From NCBI GenBank assembly GCA_026989395.1, contig JALSJK010000003.1:1-34743 (forward strand): 34,743 nucleotides of DNA. The letters are read 5' to 3'. Position 1 is the first letter of the stretch, and every line of letters begins with the position of its first letter. This stretch comes from Methylomonas sp. GTDB taxonomy: Bacteria > Pseudomonadota > Gammaproteobacteria > Methylococcales > Methylomonadaceae. Positions 1 to 7,515 of the stretch are shown here, one piece after another. The notes under the pieces were generated by a model, which worked only from the letters and a program-made list of their open reading frames with translations, made no database searches and was not told the origin of the DNA. Made by a program: the position numbers and the translations under genes.

Positions 1-2
1 AC

Positions 3-86
3 AACCTCGATGAGCATCATGCTCCTTTGCGTGCATTGTTGAATGAAAAGTTTCAGATTATTGAGGGCAAAGCCGGGTATTCTTGA
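3..86 (+). CDS. C-terminal end of an unrecognised protein, cut by the left edge
   Basis: An open frame enters from the left edge and stops at TGA 84-86, giving 27 residues that begin NLDEHHAPLRALLNEK. The composition looks like an ordinary soluble protein tail (mixed charged and hydrophobic residues, no low complexity). No family could be recognised from so short a piece. If real, it converges on and overlaps by about 34 bases the minus-strand reading frame ending at 53. The call rests only on an uninterrupted frame at a window edge, so it could be chance. Confidence 0.3.
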   Translation, partial: NLDEHHAPLRALLNEKFQIIEGKAGYS

Positions 87-259
87 TCGTGGATAGTATA
101 GTATATAAACAAACTGCTTAATTCGCGTAAACGGGTTTTTTCCATCGTGTCGAGACCCCGTAATAATTGTATGTCTTCTGTACTTTCCATCCATAATTCA
201 TGTTTGATAGCATAACGCTTTAGCAGGTAATAGTAATAAAACCGTTTAATAAATAACAT
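53..259 (-). pseudogene. Probable remnant of the N-terminus of an MtfA-like (peptidase M90) protein
   Basis: This 68-residue frame does not make a complete known protein. Residues about 12-52 carry the pattern seen near the start of MtfA/M90 zinc peptidases: a basic LLKRY segment, a Trp at 23, then LLRGLD, an acidic-basic stretch and LRELSSLF. In the family this region is followed by a Glu-Lys segment and, much later, by the HExxH zinc site. Here the similarity stops at about residue 52 and the frame ends after YPALPSII. The other two frames in the remaining 52 bases do not continue the pattern either. MtfA proteins are about 250-270 residues, so only about a fifth is present. It begins 5 bases after the stop of the membrane protein gene at 265-642. 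The family assignment is by eye and could be wrong; it may be a small unrelated gene. Confidence 0.35.
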
Positions 260-264
260 GCGAA

Positions 265-642
265 TTAGTTGTTATTGTTATCACCGGGAGATATCAATAA
301 AATCATAAGAAAAATAATTAAAAGTAGCGGCCAGGAAAAGGGGGCTATAAAGAAAATGCTTAACAAAATAAAAGATAATATTCCGAAAAACATCATCATT
401 CCAGCGCCTAAAAAGGCAAGTATGATGAGAATTCCGGTAAAAAATAACACTGCCAGGATGGAGGGAATGACGGCAAGGCGGGCTAATGGATCGGCAACAG
501 ATTCGCCATTGATAACAATGCTGAATTGGCTAGTAGCTGGGTGAAAAAAATAAATCAGGGCGGCTATTAAAATCCCGGTGAGCAAAATTTTGATGATTAA
601 CTGAATATTACGGTTTTCATGTTGTGACACCTTAAACTCCAT
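265..642 (-). CDS. Small hypothetical inner-membrane protein
   Basis: A 125-residue protein with a short polar N-terminus, a membrane helix at about 15-33, a polar loop at about 34-57 (containing SQFSIVINGES), and then a nearly continuous hydrophobic stretch at 58-118 that could form two or three further helices. It ends in an Asn-rich tail (GDNNNN). No catalytic motif or family was recognised. No clear ribosome binding site precedes the ATG. It lies just upstream of the MtfA-like remnant, 5 bases away, so the two may once have been cotranscribed. The reverse frame at 269-544 is a shadow. Function unknown; the hydrophobic pattern and lack of stops make it likely to be a real gene. Confidence 0.6.
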   Translation of the reverse strand: MEFKVSQHENRNIQLIIKILLTGILIAALIYFFHPATSQFSIVINGESVADPLARLAVIPSILAVLFFTGILIILAFLGAGMMMFFGILSFILLSIFFIAPFSWPLLLIIFLMILLISPGDNNNN

Positions 643-962
643 GCATTTTGCATAAAAACGAAAGAAAGTGTCATCGTAACAGATTTTTTTTAATCCATTA
701 TTGAGACCTGAAACTGAGTTCTTCTGGAAAAAGTTTATTTGTGGGGTAATGGCAGGTGTGGAAAAGAAATGTTTTTCTCATCCACGAAATTGATTAGGAG
801 CGAGCACGGAATAAGTTGGACAACTGGCGAAGTATATGTAACTATTTTTACAACGCAGAAGACGGATAAAAAGACAAGTCAGTTGTCCAAGTTATTTCAT
901 GCTCATTCCGTAGTGATGCCAGCAAAAATTTAGTGTCAGAAATCAATACTGCATTGAGTATT
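643..962. other. Gene-free stretch holding repeat copy 1
   Basis: These 320 bases lie between two minus-strand genes. The middle (796-909) is copy 1 of a palindromic dispersed repeat, described separately. The right end has a weak AATACT/AGTATT inverted repeat at about 945-962, just after the lipoprotein stop, with no T-run on the relevant side. Nothing else is supported; an open frame at 739-933 is mostly repeat. Confidence 0.6.
796..909. repeat. Dispersed palindromic repeat, copy 1 (internally deleted)
   Basis: The left end reads AGGAGCGAGCACGGAATAAG and the right end is its imperfect reverse complement. The inner stem is AGTTGGACAACTG against CAGTTGTCCAAGTT, so the ends could fold into a stem of about 30 bp. 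The block ATTTTTACAACGCAGAAGAC and the following GGATAAAAAGA are shared with copy 2 at 16886-17043. This copy lacks about 44 bases of the left half of the inner palindrome present in copy 2. There is no coding content and no transposase, so it may be a MITE-like or REP-like element. No target duplication is evident at its ends. Confidence 0.8.
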
Positions 963-1604
963 TTAATAATTCATTAACCGTCTTTCGGTGATGGCTTCTT
1001 GGATATGTAAATAGTGCTCCAGCACCGGTTCTTGTTTTTCCTGATTGAAGGTCACTAATAAATTAATCATATCCAGCCACATTTCACTAACGCCCATAAT
1101 GTAGTAAGGCCAGGATTTTTGAATAATTTCATTCCAGTGCTCGTCACTGGTGTCTTCGATATTGGGTCGTTTTAAAACTGTCAAGTCTTCAGTTGTGTAT
1201 CTTTCTACAACGCCATTATCAAGTAAGTTAAATAACAATGGATTTTGACCAATTTCGCTGTAAACCTTCATCGCAACTTTAGGATTGGCATAAAAAATAA
1301 AGCTAAAAATGTGTCCCCATTTTCTTCCTGCTCGACGATGAAATCGCCATAGTTTAATTTGTTCCCGGTTTTGTAAAAGAACCGGCCTAATCACTTTGTC
1401 AGCGAGAAGTACGTCAATATACCAATGAGGTGATTCGTTCTCAGGCCAGTTAATGACAAAGCGGGCGTACCACCAGTTTTTGTTGGGCGATAAGGTTTCT
1501 GGTTGAGTGGATAATATTTGTTGCTGTTGACTAGTTGTATTGGAACAACTTAACAAAATTGTACAAACAGCAATGAGTGAAAAACAGTATTTTAAAAATT
1601 TCAT
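963..1604 (-). CDS. Hypothetical outer- or inner-membrane lipoprotein
   Basis: A 213-residue protein with a lipoprotein signal: positively charged start (MKFLKYCF), hydrophobic core, and lipobox LLSC with Cys20 as the acylation site. The next residues are Ser and Asn rather than Asp, so Lol-dependent transfer to the outer membrane is plausible. The mature part is rich in aromatic residues, including NWWYARFVINW at about 43-53 and PHWYIDVLLADKVIRPVLL, which suggests a compact beta-containing domain. The C-terminal third is helical (EMWLDMINLLV). No enzyme motif or known family was recognised. The gene stands alone on the minus strand, about 255 bases downstream of the coiled-coil gene that ends the cyd operon. 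No clear ribosome binding site precedes the ATG. Real gene, unknown function. Confidence 0.7.
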   Translation of the reverse strand: MKFLKYCFSLIAVCTILLSCSNTTSQQQQILSTQPETLSPNKNWWYARFVINWPENESPHWYIDVLLADKVIRPVLLQNREQIKLWRFHRRAGRKWGHIFSFIFYANPKVAMKVYSEIGQNPLLFNLLDNGVVERYTTEDLTVLKRPNIEDTSDEHWNEIIQKSWPYYIMGVSEMWLDMINLLVTFNQEKQEPVLEHYLHIQEAITERRLMNY

Positions 1605-1860
1605 TGACAGTTTTTTTATAAAATTGGCACCTAGATTATTAAGGATAGTTGATATTTTTCGTGCCAGGGTATTACTGTCTCAGTTTTCAGAAGGAAAACC
1701 AAGAGTATTTGAAACAGTCGGTAATGCAAGTTGAGGAAAAGTGATTTTTTAAGAAGGTTTAAGTCTTACTTGGTCTAGATGAATGTCGGGTTAAAGGGTT
1801 TGTGGCGAGGTAATTTCAAATTGTCGCAGTAGAATTCCTTGATTCGGAAGCCTCCTGGCC

Positions 1861-2424
1861 TTAATCGTCTTTACTTTGCGGTAATTTGATAAGTTCGAGC
1901 GTACGTTTCGGCAGTTGTGTTCCAGAATGACTTTGGTCTGCTGACTCAAGAGTGTCTTGATGCACAGTCGTCATCAATTCGATTAAACGGGTTTCATGTT
2001 GTAGCTTTTTTTCAATGTCCTGACACTGCCACATTTGTTTCAATATTTGTTTGGCATGGTGGTGTATGGTTAGCGAAACAGCATCTGGGAGGTGGGAATA
2101 ACTTTTCTGAATCAGGGTTTTTAGTTGATCGATAGAGTCCAGATATTGTTTGTAGTCCCGGATTTGCTGTTCACATTCGGCTTTAAACATTGTCAGGCTT
2201 GCTTCATGTTGTTGTTTTATTTTTGCAAGCTGGAAAGAAAACTCGGCTTTTTGTTTTTCTAGTTCTACTTGCAAACTTTGTTTTGCCCTCTCTTTGTGGC
2301 TTTTTAGAGCGTATATTTCCTGTTGGTTTTCTTGTTGCCAGCGCAGGTTCTCGGATTTTGCCGAATTGAACAGATTCATGAAAAATGAAGCTATTTTCGA
2401 GTTTGGCATGATTGAACTCATCAT
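1861..2424 (-). CDS. Coiled-coil hypothetical protein at the end of the cyd operon
   Basis: A 187-residue soluble protein. Residues about 25-105 are a long charged helix rich in Gln, Glu and Lys (for example QQENQQEIYALKSHKERAKQ) with heptad-like hydrophobic spacing, so a coiled coil is likely. The remainder (about 106-165) is also helical, with a His-rich patch (IHHHAK). There is no signal peptide and no recognised domain. Its ATG at 2422-2424 overlaps the stop of the preceding gene by one base (TGATG), which indicates translational coupling. It is therefore the last gene of the set that begins with cydP. The tandem ATG ATG leaves a one-codon doubt about the start. Function unknown; a structural or scaffolding partner of the upstream membrane protein is an inference from gene order only. 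Confidence 0.7.
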   Translation of the reverse strand: MMSSIMPNSKIASFFMNLFNSAKSENLRWQQENQQEIYALKSHKERAKQSLQVELEKQKAEFSFQLAKIKQQHEASLTMFKAECEQQIRDYKQYLDSIDQLKTLIQKSYSHLPDAVSLTIHHHAKQILKQMWQCQDIEKKLQHETRLIELMTTVHQDTLESADQSHSGTQLPKRTLELIKLPQSKDD

Positions 2425-2903
2425 CAGTTTTTGGAGTCGGCAAGGAGAAGTTCAGGATGTTGAGAGAAGTCAAGCAAGCTAAAATTGATTTTGAGTAGTC
2501 CATTCATATCAAGTTGAGCAACGCATTGCTTGATTGATTGCTGAATTTCTCTACGTTCTTCAGGCGAAAGATTTTTTCGATATAAATGAAGCTGCTTTTT
2601 AGTCGATTTTGCCAAAAATTGAATCTGGTTTTTTGTATTTCGGTTATGAAGAGCTTGTTGCCTGGAAATGGTTTTTCCCCAGATCAATTTGGTTTTTTTG
2701 TAATATGCTTTTTTTAAACGCGCTCTTTTTTTCCAATAATTCTGGAATTGTTTTCGAAGTCTAGCCGGGATCGAAAAAAACAGATAGACCGTTTCCACTA
2801 CATTATTAAAGCAATAACTCAGTAAGGCCGTTCCAGCCAGACTTATCAGGATGTAGGAAGCCAGCATAAAAAACAGGCCAAAGAGCAATGGCAATACAAT
2901 CAT
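2424..2903 (-). CDS. Basic membrane-anchored hypothetical protein in the cyd operon
   Basis: A 159-residue protein. Residues 1-30 are strongly hydrophobic (one long or two short membrane helices), and a second hydrophobic stretch runs at about 33-45. It is followed by a very basic segment (PARLRKQFQNYWKKRARLKK and on to about residue 80) expected to stay in the cytoplasm. Residues about 80-159 are soluble and mainly helical, with LSPEERREIQQSIKQCVAQL. No family was recognised. Its ATG directly follows the TAA of the CydX-GGDEF gene with no spacer, and its TGA overlaps the next start, so it sits in the middle of one cotranscribed set. The basic cytoplasmic tail could bind lipid head groups, nucleic acid or the acidic GGDEF module next door, but none of these is shown by the sequence. 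Confidence 0.7.
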   Translation of the reverse strand: MIVLPLLFGLFFMLASYILISLAGTALLSYCFNNVVETVYLFFSIPARLRKQFQNYWKKRARLKKAYYKKTKLIWGKTISRQQALHNRNTKNQIQFLAKSTKKQLHLYRKNLSPEERREIQQSIKQCVAQLDMNGLLKINFSLLDFSQHPELLLADSKN

Positions 2904-3533
2904 TTAACTAACCACTTCGTCATTTGCACAACAAAAACTGTTTTTTCCCTGTTTTTGGGCGTCCTTACAGGCTTTGTCAGTTTCTTTAAGCAAGGTTGTG
3001 ACTTGTTCCTGAATTGAGTCATCAATATTCTCGGCTATTAGCGTAGGGTATTCAGCAACACCAATACTGATAATTGAGTCACTGGTTGGAACATTCGTTT
3101 GCTCTACTGCATTTTTACAAATTCGTTCTGCAATAGTTTTAGCAATGCTTGCTGTCGCGCCTGGTAATATGACAGTAAAAGTTGCTGCATCATATCGAGC
3201 GATGAAATCGTGTGGTAATCGAATGTTTTGCTTGATGACTTCGGCGATAGCCATAACCATATTATTTACAAACTCATTATCCTCTTGTTGCGAAAGTGAT
3301 CGAAATGCATCCATACTGATAAACATCACCGAAAAGGGAATCTGACTGGCTTTGTATTCGTCAATATGGCTTTCAAGTTTTTCCAGAAATCTGACCCGGG
3401 TTGGTAATCGGGTTAATGGATCGAGGATAATGGATTCCTGATCCATGGCTTCTTGAGCTTCAAGCCATAAAACATTAATAATTCCAAAAGAAGAGGCGAG
3501 TAAGACTCCTAAAATCCAGGTAAAGTACCACAT
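2904..3533 (-). CDS. CydX cytochrome bd small subunit fused to a degenerate GGDEF domain
   Basis: A 209-residue fusion. Residues 1-25 (MWYFTWILGVLLASSFGI and on to WLEA) match the CydX/YbgT small subunit of bd oxidase, including the invariant MWYF.WILG start. CydX alone is about 37 residues. Residues 38-200 follow the GGDEF plan: DPLTRLPTR at 38-46, a helix, FISMDAF at 71-77, a signature strand at 113-124, ISIGVAEYP at 155-163, and a final helix with AQKQGKNSF. Catalytic residues are lost: GGDEF is replaced by DAATF (115-119), the first metal Asp is Ser73, the IND..GH..GD segment is SLSQQEDNEF, and the RxxD inhibitory site is out of register. Cyclase activity is therefore not expected. It lies 14 bases after cydB with an AAGGAG site. 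Oxidase membership is well supported; a sensing or docking role for the GGDEF part is inference. Confidence 0.88.
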   Translation of the reverse strand: MWYFTWILGVLLASSFGIINVLWLEAQEAMDQESIILDPLTRLPTRVRFLEKLESHIDEYKASQIPFSVMFISMDAFRSLSQQEDNEFVNNMVMAIAEVIKQNIRLPHDFIARYDAATFTVILPGATASIAKTIAERICKNAVEQTNVPTSDSIISIGVAEYPTLIAENIDDSIQEQVTTLLKETDKACKDAQKQGKNSFCCANDEVVS

Positions 3534-3547
3534 GGTTAATCTCCTTG

Positions 3548-4690
3548 TCAGTAGGCGGTATGAGTGTTTTCACGGATTTTCTTTACCGTGACCTTGCCGC
3601 GCAGTACCCGGTAAACCCAGCTGGTATACATGATGACAATAGGCAAAAAGACAACTGTTGACCAGAACAGAGCTTTTAAGGTCATGTAACTGGAGCTCGA
3701 GTCCCAAATAGTCAGGCTGCTGTTTGGTGCGCTGCTGGAGGGTAATATAAACGGATACATTGAAAGTCCGGCAGTCAAAATAACCCCGGTGACTGTCAAA
3801 CTGCTGGTAATAAAACCAAGACCAGGTTTGTCTAAGCGCGACAATAGAATAGTGAACAGTGTCATGACAATTGCCATTATGGGTACCATAAATAACCAGC
3901 CAAAATAGTTGTAATTATCCATCCATGCGCCAGTTTCGGTTTGAACTATTTTCCCTAAAGGATTTGGTGCAGCGTCAAGTTTTCCCATTGACACAATGCG
4001 ATATCCGTCAACCCCGTAAGCAACCCAGAGCCCAGCCAATAGAAACAGAACCAGAAAAATCAGACCTGACCAAAATATGGCTTTTTTGCAGCGTTCGGCA
4101 ATAACGCCCTCAGTTTTAAGTTGTAAGTAAATACCGCCTTGCATAATTAACATGGATAAACTGACGAGGCCGGCTAAAATTCCGAATGGGTTTAATAAGC
4201 CCCAGAAGCTTCCGGTGTAATAGGAGCGTAAATCAGTATCAAAATGGAACGGTACACCTTGTAATAAATTACCAAAAGCAATGCCAAAGACCAAGGCAGG
4301 AACCATACCGCCAATGAACAATCCCCAATCCCAGGCATTTCGCCATCGTGGATCCGGTAATTTGCTGCGATAATCAAAACCTACGGGTCTGAAAAACAGG
4401 GCAAACAAGATCAATAACAAGGCGAAATAAAACCCTGAAAAAGCGGTAGCGTATACTTGTGGCCAAGCCGCGAATAAAGCGCCGCCAGCAGTTACGAACC
4501 AGACCTGGTTGCCTTCCCAGGTGGGACCAACGACATTCAGCAGTACTCGGCGTTCCTCATCAGTCTTGCCGATGAAAGGTAACAAAGTACCGATCCCTAA
4601 ATCGAAGCCGTCCATTATGGCGAAGCCAATGAACAAGATTCCAATAAACAGCCACCAGATAACTTTTAAAGTTTCATAGTCCAAAGTCAT
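3548..4690 (-). CDS. cydB: Cytochrome bd ubiquinol oxidase subunit II
   Basis: At 380 residues it has the usual CydB length. It is a polytopic membrane protein with the typical opening ([20 protein letters not shown]), [20 protein letters not shown] at about 37-56, then [20 protein letters not shown] and the conserved FRPVGFDYR segment. With CydA it forms the quinol oxidase that reduces oxygen to water with high affinity and contributes to the proton-motive force. CydB carries no haem ligand in the bd-I type but completes the oxidase core. Its ATG overlaps the cydA stop (ATGA, 4 bases), so the two are translationally coupled. The C-terminus ends in a basic cytoplasmic tail ([20 protein letters not shown]). 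Nothing unusual was seen in the sequence. Confidence 0.97.
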   Translation of the reverse strand: MTLDYETLKVIWWLFIGILFIGFAIMDGFDLGIGTLLPFIGKTDEERRVLLNVVGPTWEGNQVWFVTAGGALFAAWPQVYATAFSGFYFALLLILFALFFRPVGFDYRSKLPDPRWRNAWDWGLFIGGMVPALVFGIAFGNLLQGVPFHFDTDLRSYYTGSFWGLLNPFGILAGLVSLSMLIMQGGIYLQLKTEGVIAERCKKAIFWSGLIFLVLFLLAGLWVAYGVDGYRIVSMGKLDAAPNPLGKIVQTETGAWMDNYNYFGWLFMVPIMAIVMTLFTILLSRLDKPGLGFITSSLTVTGVILTAGLSMYPFILPSSSAPNSSLTIWDSSSSYMTLKALFWSTVVFLPIVIMYTSWVYRVLRGKVTVKKIRENTHTAY

Positions 4691-6249
4691 GCTGAACCTC
4701 CAATTTTTTCAAAATAATAACGGCCAGTATGCAATGCACTTGGCCCCAGACGGGCATATTTGAACATCAAAAACATTTCTACGATAAACAGCAAGGTATA
4801 AAAGCCGATAAAGCCAGCCAAACTTAAATAAAGGTCGCCAGATGTTCGTGTGGAAACGCTTAAATGGGTAGGAAGAATTTCAGCAATAGACCACGGTTGG
4901 CGGCCATACTCAGCCACTATCCATCCCATTTCACAGGCAATCCAGGGTAAAGGGATTGCGTAAAGAGCTGCCCATAACAGCCATCGATATTGCATGACTT
5001 TTTGGGTTGAGCTGGCATAAAAAGCAATTCCAAAAATCAGAAGCATGGCAAATCCTGACGCAACCATAATTCTAAATGCCCAGAATAATGGCGCCACTTT
5101 GGGAACAGTGCTTTTTTTAGCGAGATGGATCTGCTCTTCTGTTGCATCTACAACATTGTCAGTATATTTTTTTAATAGTAAACCGTAGCCAAGGTCTTTT
5201 TTATAATGTTCAAATTGGGCTTTTGTCTTATCGTCTTGCTGTCCGGATTTTAATTTTTGTAGTAGGCCATAAGCAACCATGCCATCACGAATTCTTTGTT
5301 CATTTGCTTCCAGGATATCCTTGATTCCAACAATAGGGTGTTCGATAGAACGAGTGCCTATTAATCCTAGCAGCCAGGGAACCTTGATGGCATGCTCGGT
5401 AACCATTTTTTCCTGATCAGGCAATCCGAAAATAGTAAAGGCGGCGGGTGGTTCAACCGTTTCCCATTCTGCCTCAATTGCAGCCAATTTTACTTTTTGC
5501 ACTTCGCCAGCGGTATATCCACTTTCATCACCTAAAACAATAACTGACATCACTCCCGCAAAGCCAAAGGCGGCAGCAATGGCAAAAGAACGAATGGCAA
5601 ACGCCTGGTCACGTCTGTTCAATAAATAATAGGCGCTGATGCCAAGCACAAACATGGCGCCTGTACAATATCCGGCAGCAACGGTATGAACAAATTTCAC
5701 CTGGGCAACGGGGTTGAAAATAACTTCTGCAAAACTGGAAACTTCCATGCGCATGGTTTCGTAGTTAAATTCTGCGCCAATTGGGTTTTGCATCCAGCCA
5801 TTAGCAATCAGAATCATTAACGCGGACAAATTGCTGGCCAACGCTAATAACCAGGTACACACTAAGTGTTGTACTCGGGTTAATCGATCCCAGCCAAAAA
5901 AGAATAGGCCGATCAAAGTCGATTCCAGAAAGAAGGCGACCAGACCTTCAATGGCGAGGGGAACCCCGAAAATATCGCCAACATAATGGGAGTAATAGGC
6001 CCAGTTGGTGCCAAATTGGAATTCCAGTGTTAAGCCAGTAGTTACACCTAATGCAAAGTTAATCCCAAATAACTTTCCCCAAAAGCGAGTCATGTCTTTG
6101 TAGATTTGTTTGCCAGTCATCACGTATGAGGATTCCATAATCGCCAGGATAAAGGATAAACCTAGCGTTAATGGTACAAACAGAAAATGGTATAAGGCGG
6201 TAATTGCAAACTGCAAACGTGATAGATCAACGACTTCTTCAGAAATCAT
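4687..6249 (-). CDS. cydA: Cytochrome bd ubiquinol oxidase subunit I
   Basis: At 520 residues it is nearly the length of E. coli CydA and very similar throughout. His21 (in ALYHFLF) corresponds to the haem b595 ligand His19. His near residue 188 ([10 protein letters not shown]) matches the haem b558 ligand His186. The Met ligand falls in [11 protein letters not shown]. The long periplasmic quinol loop, including GDESGY and [11 protein letters not shown], is present, which places it in the long-loop bd-I class. The C-terminal [20 protein letters not shown] is also canonical. The start is supported by an AAGGAG site about 10 bases upstream and by the 4-base ATGA overlap with cydP. It catalyses quinol oxidation and oxygen reduction in the inner membrane. 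Confidence 0.98.
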   Translation of the reverse strand: MISEEVVDLSRLQFAITALYHFLFVPLTLGLSFILAIMESSYVMTGKQIYKDMTRFWGKLFGINFALGVTTGLTLEFQFGTNWAYYSHYVGDIFGVPLAIEGLVAFFLESTLIGLFFFGWDRLTRVQHLVCTWLLALASNLSALMILIANGWMQNPIGAEFNYETMRMEVSSFAEVIFNPVAQVKFVHTVAAGYCTGAMFVLGISAYYLLNRRDQAFAIRSFAIAAAFGFAGVMSVIVLGDESGYTAGEVQKVKLAAIEAEWETVEPPAAFTIFGLPDQEKMVTEHAIKVPWLLGLIGTRSIEHPIVGIKDILEANEQRIRDGMVAYGLLQKLKSGQQDDKTKAQFEHYKKDLGYGLLLKKYTDNVVDATEEQIHLAKKSTVPKVAPLFWAFRIMVASGFAMLLIFGIAFYASSTQKVMQYRWLLWAALYAIPLPWIACEMGWIVAEYGRQPWSIAEILPTHLSVSTRTSGDLYLSLAGFIGFYTLLFIVEMFLMFKYARLGPSALHTGRYYFEKIGGSA

Positions 6250-6431
6250 GATAATGGCTCCTTGGGTTGAGTTGTTCCTAGAAAAACACGGTCAATATCT
6301 TCATTGGTCAGATTTTTGCTGACTGGATTATTAAAGAATGCGTACTTGAGGCTAACGATTAATATGAGTTTAATTATTAGCACAACTATGATTTCTTGTT
6401 TGAAAGCATCAATTTTAGTTAATAATTTCAT
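6246..6431 (-). CDS. cydP: Putative cytochrome bd small subunit CydP
   Basis: A 61-residue protein with one membrane helix (about residues 13-31, [20 protein letters not shown]) followed by FFNNP and a short polar tail. Single-helix proteins with this plan (E-I-x-hydrophobic-K-L, then FF.xP) are encoded just upstream of cydA in many Proteobacteria and are named CydP as a putative oxidase subunit. Here it overlaps cydA by 4 bases (ATGA), giving strong coupling. It is the first gene of the operon, with a 32-base perfect palindrome just upstream. No good ribosome binding site precedes its ATG. Position and topology are clear; the family name is from memory of the pattern and the role in the oxidase is not established. 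Confidence 0.72.
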   Translation of the reverse strand: MKLLTKIDAFKQEIIVVLIIKLILIVSLKYAFFNNPVSKNLTNEDIDRVFLGTTQPKEPLS

Positions 6432-6462
6432 ATTACTGATTCATGGAAGCTAAGGTTGTATT

Positions 6463-6494
6463 ATTAATATTTTAATATGTATTAAAATATTAAT
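6463..6494. promoter_or_regulatory. Perfect AT-only palindrome upstream of the cyd operon
   Basis: ATTAATATTTTAATA, two bases (TG), then its exact reverse complement: 15-base arms with no mismatch. It ends 32 bases before the cydP start and 23 bases after the spoIIM-like stop, so it sits where the cyd promoter or leader should be. It has no T-run and no G/C in the arms, so it is a poor terminator. It could be an operator for a dimeric regulator, a UP-element-like or bent site, or a weak hairpin. It does not match the FNR (TTGAT-N4-ATCAA) pattern. Confidence 0.5.
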
Positions 6495-6516
6495 TTACTA
6501 AGTTTTGGTTTATAGA

Positions 6517-7515
6517 CTATATACCTTGTAATGTAGGTTTATTTTTTAATGGCAGACCAAAAAGTAGAGTATACCAGAGGAATAGTCCACTGATAATGCC
6601 TACTAGTATACGCGTCATCAGACTAAATTGGTTATTTGGCGAGATAAAACCTTCTATTAACCCAGCCAAAATCAGAAAGGGAACTGCCGCCAGCATGACT
6701 TTTCCTGCATTAAGAGTAATTTGCTGGAAGGCTTGGAGTCTGTTGTTGTTTCCTGGTCGAATCAACGCTTCACCTAATCGCAAGCCCATTGCTCCTGCAA
6801 TGATGATGACACTCAGTTCGACTACGCCATGGCCGATAATAAACTTGAATAATCTGTCATCCAGATTATATTGGGCGGTAAAAGCAAACACGCCTCCTAG
6901 CATAAGCCCATTCATCGCAATGATGTATAGCGTGCCCAGGCCGTACAGAGCGCCAAGGGCAAATGCAAACAGACTAACGGTTATGTTGTTGGTGATAATG
7001 CCCAAGGAAACGACAGAAGAAGGCATAATATTAAGCAAGTCATCGGTCCATAATTTACCACTTTGGACATGGTTAATCATTTCCGGCGAAGCAAACAAAG
7101 TGACAAGATTCGGGAAGAAAGAAATCAAAAACCATCCAGCCAGGATTGAAAGTGTAAATATAACCAGAGTGGCGAGGATGGGTTTCAACATTTGCCGCAT
7201 TAACCGAGGAATTTCAATATTATAGAGATCCTTAATTTGCGATAGATAGTGTCTGGGTGGCTGATAAATGGCTTCATGACATTTTATAAAAAGGCTTTCA
7301 AGGTAGCGGGTTAGAGGATGGCCGGGCATATTTCGATGCGCTAGCGAAAGATCTGATTGAACTGAACGGAATCCAGCTAAAATTTCTCTTGCGGTTTCCA
7401 GTGCATCGTTGCAATCAGAAGGCCTTGTTGATAGGTTTTTTTCAAGATGTTGCCAGTTTTTTACACGAGAACTGAGCCAGTTTGATAATGCTTTTTTGGC
7501 ATGATCTTTTTTCAT
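6517..7515 (-). CDS. SpoIIM-like (stage II sporulation protein M family) membrane protein
   Basis: At 332 residues it has a soluble helical N-terminal third (about 1-105), including SDLSLAHRNMPGHPLTRYLE, and a membrane part from about residue 112. Typical family features are NNITVSLFAFALGALYGLGT followed by NGLMLGGVFAF, and the helix with GHGVVELSVIIIAGAMGLRLGEALI, which carries the family's His-Gly-x-x-Glu. The fold is shared with SpoIIM of sporulators but here is found in a non-sporulating lineage, where such genes usually pair with RDD genes. Its ATG overlaps the end of the RDD gene by 4 bases (ATGA). The biochemical role is unknown. In many genomes this pair sits with MoxR/vWA genes; none is visible here. 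Confidence 0.85.
   Translation of the reverse strand: MKKDHAKKALSNWLSSRVKNWQHLEKNLSTRPSDCNDALETAREILAGFRSVQSDLSLAHRNMPGHPLTRYLESLFIKCHEAIYQPPRHYLSQIKDLYNIEIPRLMRQMLKPILATLVIFTLSILAGWFLISFFPNLVTLFASPEMINHVQSGKLWTDDLLNIMPSSVVSLGIITNNITVSLFAFALGALYGLGTLYIIAMNGLMLGGVFAFTAQYNLDDRLFKFIIGHGVVELSVIIIAGAMGLRLGEALIRPGNNNRLQAFQQITLNAGKVMLAAVPFLILAGLIEGFISPNNQFSLMTRILVGIISGLFLWYTLLFGLPLKNKPTLQGI

Noticed and set aside
739-933. 64-codon plus-strand frame
   Set aside because: Most of it lies in repeat copy 1; no ribosome binding site and protein-unlike composition.
6596-7225. 209-codon plus-strand frame opposite the SpoIIM-like gene
   Set aside because: It is a long antisense shadow; the minus strand has clear family motifs and coupling to the RDD gene.
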